Source of the DNA: Aspidapion aeneum
Lineage: Eukaryota; Arthropoda; Insecta; Coleoptera; Brentidae
Length of the DNA stretch: 64,000 bases
Direction of reading: 5' to 3'
Assembly (NCBI GenBank): GCA_963576565.1
Contig: OY755046.1
Location: 60,305,471 to 60,369,470 of the forward strand
Positions 8,901 through 20,400 of this stretch are shown here, piece by piece. A program made the position numbers and the translations under genes. The stretch's first letter is position 1. Every line of letters starts with the position of its first letter. The notes beneath the pieces were generated by a model. The model was not told where the DNA came from. It was given only the letters and a program-made list of their open reading frames with translations, and made no database searches.

Positions 8901-11570
8901 GACAACTGTCAAAAATTTGAGGATGTCTATTTTTTTTTCTAAAAACTATAGTTGATGTTGTATTAAAGTGGCACCGCGTCAGCAAAACCGTGATGGGCGG
9001 GAAGGGAGTAGAGGGGTACATACAGTGGCCCGCACTTCCTGTAATTTTTTTATTGGTATTGATTCCCAAAACAAGGCACTGCACTAATGAGTCATTAGCT
9101 TACTATTTTACTTGCTTTTTATTGATGTCTTCTTCTAAACGATTTTATTAGAAAGGAACATATATACTCTTGTTTGGTTGTTACGAACATATTGATTTAG
9201 CCGGGCTATGACGTTTTCTATTCGTTGTTGTTTTCGACTGTTTTAATGTCAAACAAATTGGGACCGACTTTTTACAAAACAAATGATCGTTTTTGCAACT
9301 AAATCAATATTTGCGCACATTTTAATATAATTTTGGATTTTCTTTTATGTTTCGGATCTTTATTTATTAGGTAAGTACCTATTTTATATCTCCTTTAAAA
9401 GGTCTCGGTGTTTTATTATAGACAGATAAAGCGGCACACTGCAGGTACAAAGTGAAACAACAATTTTTTGTGGCTTCTTTGCATAGATTTTGCCGCAAAA
9501 CTTGGTTTACCATAGCTATGACGCGGGGCCACTTATATACATCCTCAACTGTAGTAGATCGGGTGAAAATTTATCAAATTCTTTATTTAATTTGTAGTTA
9601 TAAAATTAATTGTGCAGATTTATTGTGGACACCATGAAGAGTGTTTAAAGGCATCTATAAACCACTCTTAACTTTATTAACATATTATAAAAAAATACAA
9701 GAACTTACGTATCAAATGGCACTCCCTTACTTCTCCCGGACATTTTACAACCATTTTTGCTAATACAAAAACTAGACGGCTCACCGTGGGCCAGAGATCT
9801 CCTAAACATTGAATAACTAAATTTTCAAAAATGATCGTGCATGAATTTTTCTCATGCTAAAATCAATCAAGAATACTATGATTGTTATAAAAATAACAAA
9901 ATGATTTCTGTCAACTATGACGTTGACACACGCTGGGTTGACAAATGTCGATAAATTTAAGTGTTATTGTGCGGTGTATTTTGGTTCAACAAATTTATCA
10001 AGTTTCAGATGATATAGCTTAGGGTGGATTTACTTTTTTAAATAAGGAATAATTGGGTCATTTACAGCGTCATTTCAAGCTTATATACAATTTAAAAAAA
10101 TTTGATTTTTTGGCGCATTCACAAGAAAAACTAATTATTTAATGAATGCATGTAAAAGCAAAAATCCAAATATCACTTTAATATTCTACAAGAGATATGT
10201 CAAGTGGTACATCTTACTACACGTTTTTGTTGATGCTGTTTTACTGTCTAGTTACTAAGCTTTATGATTGAGAAAAAAACTTTTGCCGACTTGCGCCTAT
10301 CCAGGAGAAAACGCAAAACTTTCTAAGAGATGAAGCTGTTTTTTAGTGTTATTACACAGATACATTTTAGAATTTTCTATAGCAATTTCCTAAAAACATT
10401 TTTTGGCGGTATCAGTAAAAAATAAATTAGGCCTAGATTATAAAAAGGTTTTTTCAACACGTCGGCTGTCATGTTGACAGTTTTGACATAATTTCTGAAA
10501 TGATGCAAACTATAGATTGTGAAGTATCTTTTGAGTGGCAACTGGTCCTAGATTGGAAAGAAAGTTTAACCTGTCATGCTATGAAATATATTTTAAAATT
10601 TCATAATTAATGGCAGTTGATTAGTGGTTTTGGTGGTTTTAGTAGATTTTTATTTCACTTTTTACGCTGTTTTACTTCCTTATAAGTTGGCAAAGGTTAA
10701 CTGGTCTTTTACATTTCAATGAACTGGCTCAACAACCCTTTTTTTTACTTGCGAGTAAAGTAAATATAAAAAATTAATTTGGTTCATATTATAAGCAATG
10801 GAAATGGCTAAATATTTTGTATTAAACTAACCTTGGTATGTGCCAAATGCTAACACATGCCTTTATAAGCTCTGCACCCGTGCCCATGAAACAATTAACA
10901 ATGCCAAGACATACAACAAGGAATTTAAGAGAGATAGAGAGCACACACACACATACACACAAAAAAAACTGATAAAAAAAACAATAATTTTTTTTTGCCC
11001 ATGGACATATAAAGAATAAAAATAAAGTTACTCTAGCCAGCTGTGTAATAAATGAATGTTTTTGACACCGTTGATTTAGTGATTCGGAATAAAAAAGAAT
11101 GTGCAGTTGAAGCTACCTATGTTTTTGTTTGTTGTGTTAGTTGGAATTAAACTCAGCTTTTTCAAAGTTTCAATAAATCACCTTCGAATTTCGTTTTGTT
11201 TGTGTAGATCAATAGTATATATTTTAAAACTATTTCTTTAAACACCGTCGAAAAAATTTGTTCATTAGTCGAAAGGATCGATTAGTTTTTAAGATATAGG
11301 CCTTCAAGTTGGATTTGTGATATTTTTTTAATAGATAAAAGATTGTAGGAAGTAACGGACTCGAAATAGGAAAATATAGTTACATTTCCCTGTGTATCAC
11401 AATCTAATGTTTTTGTGCGGGGTCCTTCCAGCTGTTTATATAGTAAAACTGACTTACTTTGTTCTGTTTTTAATGAATGCACGATAAAATTTGATATATT
11501 TAGCTAGTTGGATATTTTTCAATGTTTTCCGAAATTCTGGCCCACTGTGCGGCTGTGCCTGAAGGGGAGA
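8900..11570. other. Unassigned intergenic DNA
   Basis: I find no protein-like frame, repeat array or paired element ends that I can defend. There is a short acacacac stretch near 10942-10960. Scattered words such as ttgacagttttgaca hint at old transposons. Confidence 0.4.
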
Positions 11571-11580
11571 AGACTAGAGA

Positions 11581-11760
11581 CAGTGGCGTATATAAGGGGG
11601 GGGGCCTGGCCCGAGGCTAAGATTTTTTTAGATATTTTCCACATATTTCCTGAATACAAACATAAAATAGCATAAAATACGGTCTCATGTGATCTCGGCC
11701 CCCCCCCCCCCCCAAACTGCCTCGGGCCCACCCCGTAACTTTTTTCTATATACGCCACTG
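11581..11760. mobile_element. hAT-type MITE, 180 bp, with 8-bp target duplication
   Basis: The ends CAGTGGCGTATATA and TATATACGCCACTG are perfect 14-bp inverted repeats. The 8 bp on the left (actagaga, 11573-11580) are repeated exactly on the right (11761-11768), the duplication length of hAT elements. The inside holds opposed runs of G and C and no coding sequence. Confidence 0.9.
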
Positions 11761-11769
11761 ACTAGAGAT

Positions 11770-12480
11770 ATCACAAAAAAATTACCCCAAAGTTAAATTC
11801 ACCCCGTTTGGGAAAACAGACGTTTATTGAACTAAAACAAAGGAAAAATATCGGCAACACGCTAGAAGCTTACCTTCTTTCATTTAGCAGCAGTTCCACA
11901 TTTCATTCGCGGGCCGCGGATTTTCTTGTGGTTGGAATTTTGGTCTTAATCTTAAAAGCACGTGTGACTTCTTTCAGTGTTTCAAACTCCCATCGTGTGC
12001 AAAGCGCGCATGATTTTTGCCAAAATGATCAGGTGTTCAAAAAGAAAATAACTTTCAACAAAGAGAAAAGTTATCACCTGATCGAAATTTTTCCCAAACA
12101 AGGTGTTTCTTTTTTGAAGGTTTTGGCTAAAGAGCCCAAAAATATCAAAACAAAATTTAAGGTAAGGTTTTTCCCAAAAATTCAAAATAAAACAAAAATA
12201 ACTGGCAGCATTAACAAAAACTTTTTAGCAAAAATTCTAATTTTGTTCCAAAAAAAAGTGCTGTATAACCCAACGAGGCGATATTTAATTTAAAAAAATT
12301 AAGGGTTAAAAAGAACAAGTTTTTATTTTATTTAAGTGTACCTAATTAGAAAAATGCACATAATATAATATTATTCTAGCTTTGAACCGTGGAATTAGCC
12401 TATAGTAACATTATTTTTGTATAAATGCAACACATATTATTAACAAATATCACAACAAATTATTTTAAAAGGTACAAATA
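11770..12480. other. AT-rich sequence with a local hairpin
   Basis: A 161-codon open frame (11808-12293) exists, but its composition is low-complexity and no domain is recognised, so I do not call a gene. Around 12027-12082 there is a hairpin (tgatcaggtg ... cacctgatc, with ataactttc / gaaaagttat inside). Confidence 0.4.
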
Positions 12481-12489
12481 TTACATTTT

Positions 12490-14945
12490 AAGATACAGTC
12501 GGAGAGAAATTAAATTACCTCAAAAACTAGTAATAAACTTTATCACCAGTATTTACCAAGACCTTAATACCAGTATTTACTAAAGAGTCTACTAGTGCTA
12601 AGTGCTACAATCCTAGGTTTAAACGTCTATATTTTGGTTGAAGGTTTAACTTATTTTTCCCGTGAATGCAATAGTTTTTAATATTTATATAAATTGTTCA
12701 TAAATACCTTGGGATATGGGTCATCTTTTTTCGTTGTAACAAAGACATTATTTCCACACAAAGGTTATAAATAAATAAAAATAATCAAATATTTTGGTTT
12801 AACAATGGTAGCCATATTTAAACCTCCAAATGTCACTAGGAAATGTCGAATAAAAACGGTGTAAGTCAGTGTCAGCTGTCCGCTATATTTTACATGTTAA
12901 TTTTTTAGACAAGTTAGCGACGACTAAACCGATGGTCGATTGTTTTAGTGAATGAGTAATTGAAAAGGGATTCTAATATATCTTGTGCTTTTTACAGTAT
13001 TTAAATATTGATACGTATTTAATACGGTAATGTATCTACAGATATAGTTCTAAGTTATTTATGTATTATTTAGCTTTGAATATTTTTGTATGTAAGTTTT
13101 TTTGACAATCATGGATTATTTCTATTGTTTTTCGAACTTTAAACCACCCCTCAGGGGTAGTACTACAATTTGAGACTATTTTTAACGGGAATCCTACGAC
13201 TGCACGGACTAAGTTCCAAAAAATGACATTTGGTTACAAAAATTTTATGTGGTTCATTTCCTAGTTCATTTCTCAGTGAGTTTCATCTCATATAAATTCA
13301 AATTAACTTTAGAAATAAAGAAAAACCACATAAAAAATTTGTAACGAAATGTAATTTTTTGGAAATTTAGTCCGTGCAGTCGTAGGATTCCCGTTAAAAA
13401 TAGTCTCAAATTATAGTACCACCCGAGGGGTGGTTTAAAGTTCAAAAAACAATAGAAATAATCCATGATTGATAAAAAAACTTTTTTCAAAGCTAATTAA
13501 TACATAAATAACTTAAAACTATATCTGTGGGTGCATTACCGTATTAAATACGTATCAATATTTAAATATTGTAAAAAACACAAGATATATTAGAATCCGT
13601 TTTCAATTACACATCCACCAAAACAATTAATCATCGCTAACTTGTCAAAAAAATTAATATGTAAAATATAGATGACATTGACTTACACCGTTTTTATTGG
13701 ACATCTCCTAGTGACCTTTGGAGGTTTAAAATATGGCTACCATTTTTAAACCAAAATATTATATTATTTTTATTTATTTATAGCCTTTGTGTGAAAAAAA
13801 TATCTTTGTTACAACGAAAATAAATTACCTATATCGCAAGGTATTTATGAATAATTTATATATGGATGATTCTACAAAAATGGTGCTGTGGAGTGGGAAT
13901 GCATATTTTTCAAACACAGACTGCAAATGAAGCATAGTTTTAGTTATAAGATTCAAAACGAAATGTTTTCTTTATGGAGCATTTGAGTTTAATGTATAAA
14001 AAAATTGCAAGTTTATAATTTTTTTTATTACAAAGCAAATACCTCATTCCTCTGGTGTAGTCCAAAACCAAATATTCAAAACTCAAATTAAAAAAAAAAT
14101 ATCCTAATAAATAATATTTAACCAAGTCTTAACTATTTATCAAAAAATTGATAAAACTCAAGTTTGCATTCCTATTTTGAAAATCCGAATTTACATCTTC
14201 TCCGGAAAATTTTACAATTTTAAACGTGCTCCATTTTTAATAACACAATATTTGTGAATACCACCGGTTAATTTCTAAAGAAAGAGACGGCCCTGGATAT
14301 CTAATTTACTTGTGAGGATGACAAGTTTTGACAGATAATGTCAACTTTAGTTTGGTTTAAGTAATAGATCTTTTTATTTTCGGTAGAAAATTAGTTTTTT
14401 TCGGAGAAATCAAAAAGGAACGCTTCAATTATCATCCCTCTGGTAAGTAAATATTCGAGTGATATCAATAGTATAATTTTTTGTTGATTGTTTTAAAATT
14501 ATAAGTATAGGAACTTTGTTTATATAAAACTTAAGTTGAGTAGTCTAAATAGATTTTGATTTAAATTGGAAAACCATTAAAAAACTCATTCCTCTGGTAC
14601 TCATTCCTCTGGAATTTTTATGCAATAATTCCTAAAATTCGAGAAAATAAATGTTTCTTAGCTTACACCTAATTAATTACATAAATTTTAAAAAAACAAT
14701 TATTTACTGTGCTGTACTGTCATTTAAAGGCAATGACCAAAAATGATCCATATAGCCCACTTTTGGTAGAATCATCCATATATATTAAAAACTATTGCAT
14801 TCCCGGGAAAAATAAGTTAAACCTTCAACCAAAATCCAGACTTGTAGATCTAGGATTGTAGTACTGTAGACCCTTTAGTAAATACTGGTGTATATGGTTT
14901 ACAATTTGTGGTAATGTAATATCTCCGAGACTGTATACATTTATT
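12490..14945. mobile_element. Large foldback (inverted-repeat) element
   Basis: The sequence from about 12494 (atacagtcggagag) to 13270 reappears in reverse order from 13310 to 14941 (ctccgagactgtat), for example ccgttaaaaatagtctcaaa, atacgtatcaatatttaaat and gaggtttaaa. Arms are about 700-800 bp around a short centre near 13290. The right arm is cut by the MITE at 13863-14778. No transposase is present. Confidence 0.8.
13863..14778. mobile_element. Nested MITE with GGATGATTCTAC ends, copy 1
   Basis: The ends TGGATGATTCTAC-aaaa-TGG and CCA-tttt-GGTAGAATCATCCA form the inverted repeats. The inside carries repeated ctcattcctctgg words. A near-identical copy lies at 44554-45473. Removing it rejoins the right arm of the foldback, which proves the insertion order. 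Confidence 0.85.
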
Positions 14946-15785
14946 TATATATACAATTTATATGGACTTTAAATTAATAAAAAAAACAAAACATGTTTTT
15001 TAACAAACTACAGAGGTAACCAATACTTATCACAGCAAGGGAAAATAAATATTCTAACTATAATATAATAAATTTAAACTATTTCCTAAAATAAATTAAC
15101 ATTAACTCTAATTCTAAAACCTCGTAACCCACAAAAAAATGAAAATTCATATTTTTGCGTCAAGGTTCATTCCCGCGATTTCTAATAAGTCACATAATGC
15201 TTACCTTATATAATTTGCTTTTCTTTAACTTTTCTTATTCCTGTAAAATTTTGTTGAGTTGGGTTACGACATTTCACAATTAGAGTGACGATATTTAAAC
15301 TATTTCCTAAAATAAATTAAACTATTTCCTAAAAAATAAATTAAACTATTTCCTAAAATAAATTAAAATTAAAGAAAAAGTAGAAAACAAAGTACTGGAC
15401 TTATTTCCATGAATCAATACAACTGGTCATATTGGGCTGTAACAAATGTTTTTTTTTTTTTGATTGAGCTAATTATTGATTAATATATTTATCTTACCAA
15501 ATTTTAGCTAATGTACAAAAATTTAAAAAGGCAAAAAATACTTAAGATTAAGACTAGGAAAGTGTTGATGTGTACCATATTGGTCCCTCGGCCACACATC
15601 GTAATTTCATGTTCCTTAAAAAAAAGAAAAATGTCCCTTAAAATTTTTTTCATAAATTACTTAAACCAAAAAAAAACATTTAGCTGCTTTGTAAAAAGAT
15701 ATGTAAAATAACACCTCAATTTTTAATGTTTGTTACAACTTCTTTTAGATGTTTTTACAGTAAAGCAATAGCCAGACTTATAACA
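14946..15785. repeat. AT-rich stretch with a short tandem repeat
   Basis: At 15296-15366 the unit aaactatttcctaaaataaatt is repeated about three times, and a single copy stands near 15077. The rest of the stretch is unassigned. Confidence 0.55.
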
Positions 15786-15789
15786 TACA

Positions 15790-16890
15790 ATTGCATTCAT
15801 ATCCTCAATACATAAAAAATGGAAACAACCTGAATTGCAACAATTACAAAGGAATTTCAGTAACCAGTACTCTAAGTAGATTATACGGTAGGATTTTTAG
15901 AGATTTAATAGAGAATCATGTTCATGAACAAGAAGGAGAAGAGCAAAGTGGGTTTTGTGCAAGCAGATCTTGTAGTGATAATGGTTTTTGTCTTAAACAA
16001 GTAATTAAGAAAAGGAATTCCAGAAACATAAAGACTTATGTTACCTTTGTGGATCTACAAAAAACATATGATACCGTTCCAGCATAAAAATTATGGACAG
16101 TGTTAGAGCAAACTAATATCAATCATACATACATAAAAGCAATAAAAGAACTAAACAGGGTCAAAATCTAAAATAAAAATTGGAAATCGACTTACAAAAG
16201 AATTTCTGGTAACGAAAGGCTTAAGGCAGGGATGTTGTATCTCTTCAACTCTTTTTAAAATGTATATCGCAGTAGCTCTAAAATACTGGAAACGTAAAGT
16301 ACACATGGGAACAACTTAACGACCGATTTACTATATACACACTACAGTTTGCTGAAGACAAAGTAATTGTAGCTAACGACAAAGAAGACAAGGAGTATTT
16401 GATGAGAAAGTTAACGGAAGAATGCCAAAAGTGGGGGTTAATAGTGAACATAAACAAGACTTATGTATTGGAAACGAATCAAGTGACTAGACGATGAACA
16501 AACATTATCTCCATGCAATGAGTATGTTTACTTCGGTGTCGCGTTTGATAAGACAGGAACAGACTGTAAAGAACTGGAAAAAAGAATAGAAAGAGCAAAA
16601 CAGGTTTTTGGATGTCTTAAAAGTATTTTATGGAGCAGAGAGATAAAAAATAATGTAAAATTTAACATATATGAAACAATGGTAAAAAGCACGTTGTTGT
16701 ATGGAATACAGACTTTTCGCTTAATAGAAATATACAAAACAAAAATGGAAAGTGTCGAAATGGCTGCAATAAGAAGATCAATGAGTCAAAATAACCTGAC
16801 AGAAGATGATTGTTAGGAAGGAGGAGGTGTAGATTAGGCGTTAGACAACATAGAAAAACGTTTTAAACCAACATAGTAGTAGTAACATTG
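15790..16890 (+). mobile_element. LINE family B fragment with reverse transcriptase remnants
   Basis: The first 98-codon frame reads NYKGISVTSTLSRLYGRI, EEQSGFCASRSC and TYVTFVDLQKTYDTVP, which are reverse transcriptase blocks. Later decayed frames hold the family-B tail ([14 protein letters not shown]). The 3' part after 16800 lacks the GRRKRGRP block that the other copies have, so there is an internal deletion. It is dead. Confidence 0.85.
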
Positions 16891-16959
16891 TTATAAGAAC
16901 CTCACAGCAAAAAAATGAGGGTAAGGTTACTTAAGGACCTTTGTACTTTGGGAAACATT

Positions 16960-17215
16960 AATAAGACCAAAAATCACTTTGGTAGAATTTATAACACTAT
17001 TATAAATTGAAAAGCCACTTTGGAAACATTTATAACACTTTCAAAATGCAAAAGCCACTTTTGTAACATTTATAACACTATTATAAATTGAAAAGCCATT
17101 TTGGTAACATTTATCTTATAAATGCAAAGGCCACGTTGGTAACATTTATAAAACTCTTATAAAACCAATGGCCACTTTGGTAACATTATCACTCTTATAA
17201 ATGCCCAGGCTATTT
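16960..17215. repeat. Tandem repeat with GCCACTTTGGTAACATTTATAA units
   Basis: About five imperfect units of 40-60 bp share aaaagccactttggtaaca and aacactattataaattg. The block ends just before exon 26. Confidence 0.75.
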
Positions 17216-17248
17216 TCAATAATCAGCTATTGTTATTTGGGTACGTAC

Positions 17249-17483
17249 CTTTTCATGTCTGTTAATACAACTGAAGTACAACTTTCTTGGAGGTTCATTT
17301 TCGTTTAGGTAACAATGCAACGACATATTGTAAACCTCTTCGTATTTGTATTCAACTGGTTCTGGATCGTACTTGATCACTTGATTCGGGCCGAATTTTG
17401 GTGAATGCGTGCCTTTAGTGCAAAGTTCGTTGATAACTAGGAATATCATGTTGCTCCATGTGACGCTTTGAACTATAAACGGT
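17249..17483 (-). CDS. alpha-2/delta exon 26 (last recognised)
   Basis: The exon encodes [40 protein letters not shown] and ends CINRHEK; phase 2 to phase 0. The donor is GTACGT, so a further exon with the anchor signal is expected. Reading through the donor instead gives an 11-residue tail and a stop at 17216. The acceptor's upstream side reads ACACCCTGTATC, the terminus of a CAGGGTGT-type repeat. Confidence 0.9.
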
Positions 17484-20400
17484 CTAAAAAGATACAGGGT
17501 GTTAAAGAAATAATTTTTCATATTAAAAAGAGCAATAGGGGGGGGCAAAAAATAAAAACAAATAGCACCAGAATGTATGTCTAGCCGTGCATTAAATATT
17601 CTTAATATTAAATTAAATACTCTGCCAATATATGGGCACTTAAGTTCACACTAAGTACTACAGTTATAGTGTACGTGTGAGCTAATATAACTAAAAACTG
17701 AAATATTTTATTTAACTCCAGACTCTAGACTTTAACTCTAATTTTTGAAATCTACCCCCACCCTTTAAAAAAAATACTAAAATGTATTTTCTTTAACTTT
17801 AGACTCAATTACCTTTCGTTTGATATCACACACGCCGTATTTTCACATAAACTCTAATTTTTGAAATTTACCCCCACCCTTTTATTCGCCTTGTGTTCGG
17901 TGGATTTTGTTAATTTTCAAATGGAACCATCTCGACCGAAGACCCAGCCTAGGTACCAAATTTCATTAAAATCGGGTAAGCGGTTTTTGAGTTATGCGCG
18001 TTGGTCGTTACAGACAGACAGAGAACGCGACAAAAAAGTTTCAAAATCGTCTGAAACGCAAAGATGTATAAAAAAATTTAAAATCGGAGCAACTTTTTTT
18101 TATCGAAAAAAATAGGATCACCATAGTTCCCACTACTATAGTATAGTAGTAGTTTGAGCTAAAAAATGTTGGTATTGGACTGTCAAAAATAGTCTACCTG
18201 TTAAAACAATCCATGCTCTTATTATATCCACTGGTGGAAATGTTCTTTTCCGTGTAATGTACCAGTTTCCAAACGAAGAACTCTTTGTCGCATGACTCTA
18301 GCTTTGTCTTCGGTTCTCTCGCTCTTTCATAGAACGATTTTTCGTTGGCTGCATCAACATAATGCTCGTCATCGTCTGAAATGTCAAAGTCATTAGTTGT
18401 CAGTTTTGGTACAGGTGTTTTCATATATTGGCGTAAGCCATATTTTGATTCTTTGCATATCATCGTGCATTTATCATCTAATATTTTCCTAATAGGTGCT
18501 CTATTTGACTTTTTGTGTATGTATCCTTCCTGTACTTACCTATGGATCCCAGACCAGGACACTTACAAAATCAAACATGGATAAGGTAACAAAAGCCCAA
18601 AGATTAATGGAAAGACAATTGTTACATGTAAAGCTAACAGATAGAAAAAGGAATGAATGGATAAGAAGTAAAACAAAAGTGAGAAAAATTTGCTGGTCAT
18701 AATATGAGACAGAAAGACAATCGATTGAGCAAATGTATTGTAAACTGGAGATCTTGGGAAAATAAAAGAAGTAGGGGAAGACCCCAAATGAGATGGGCGG
18801 ACGATTTGAAGAAACATGCGGGAGTTAGATGGATGAACACGGCGACAGACAGAGAAGAGTGAAAGATATTGGGGGAGGCCTATCTCCAAAGATGGATCAA
18901 CGAAGGCTTAATAGATAGATACTGTAGTTATCAAAAGAAAGGAGGTACTTTTACCTTCGCCTTCTTCCATTTCGTCTACCAGGATATCTTCATCAATGGT
19001 TCCAGAATCATCTGATGTTATAATGGGTTGAATTGGTTGCACTACTTCGTCGGGTTCTGTGTAGAGCAGCCCGTTTGGATGGTACCTGGAACATAAAGCA
19101 ATGGATTTATCATCATAGGCTATGCAGTCACATTCATATTACATGAAGACCCAGTGGGCCGGCCCATGAAGCACCCCCACGACCCCACAGTAGGCAAAAT
19201 TCTTTTCTCAATGAAGGATTTAATTTTGACTGAAACTCTTTGTCGAGCCCAAGGCCCTTTATAGTTTTAGCGCCATCTACGCTATTAACACGTGACCATC
19301 CGCTTATCGTGACTTCCCAACCGCTGCCTTGTATTGATCATCAGCTTGCCTACCTCACAAGCCCCGCCCAAGACAGGGGTTTCCCCTACCTCCGGTGGAT
19401 CTGTACTGAGAGACGGATAGTAGTTTTGAGCTTCAAGGTCATTGTCATGTTCCTTTGCTGGTGTATTATTTTTTTTACTATGTCGGTTTTGTTTTTCTAC
19501 GTTGTCCGACGCCTATTCTCCACCTCCTTCGATCCTGACAGTCATCTTCCGTCAGGTTTTTTTGACTCATTGATTTTTGGATTGACTGTTGCCATTCTAG
19601 TTTAGGACGCCCTCTTTTTCTGCGCCCTATTGGTTGCCATTCTAGGACCTGCTTTGGTAATCTTTCGTCGCTCATCCGTTATGCTTCCCTTGATTCCCAT
19701 TCTTTCTTTTATGATCTCATTTCTTATATGATCTGTTCTAGATATTCTCATTGATCTTCTTATTGCATTCATTTCAACACTTTCCATTTTTGCTTTGTGT
19801 TTTTTTGTTACGCGACAAGTCTCTATCCCATACAACAGCGTGCTTTTCACCATTGTTTCATATATGTTAAATTTTACATTCTTTTTTATCTCTCTGCTCC
19901 ATAAAATACTGTTAAGACAACCAATATCCTGTTTTGCTTTTACTATTCTTTTTTTTTTTGGTGTATTATCACTCAGTTTAGATCAAAATCCATATTGCTT
20001 AAAATTGCTGTGTTTAGTGTGTTTTTTTTTTAAAGAAATTTGTTATTCTTACCTCATGTGGTGTGGTACATGGTTGCCAGCCAACATTTCAGCAAAGAAC
20101 ACCAGTGTTGCCACGGCCCACTCGAAAATTGACGTTAGGATCATCATCGGCTTAAAAAACAAAAAAAATCACAATATTTTAAAAGATTATACTAAAAGTT
20201 TATACAAAGAATACATTTTAAACCCGTTTGGCAAACAGAATTTATGTTGGACTTGATAGAGTTCACCAGTATAAAGTTGGAATTTGCAAAGATTTGAGCA
20301 GAATATAGAGAAGAGTTTTGAAAAGTTTTCACGAACGTTTATCTTTGAGAAATTGGCGAGATTTCGATTTTTTATGAGATTTTATAAGTATGTATATAAA

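Noticed and set aside
11808..12293. A 161-codon open frame
   Set aside because: Composition follows the AT-rich DNA, with runs of K, F and I, no domain, and a hairpin inside. No support for a gene.
19240..19605. A 121-codon plus-strand frame
   Set aside because: It spans the SINE-like repeat and the reverse side of a LINE fragment, so it is chance.
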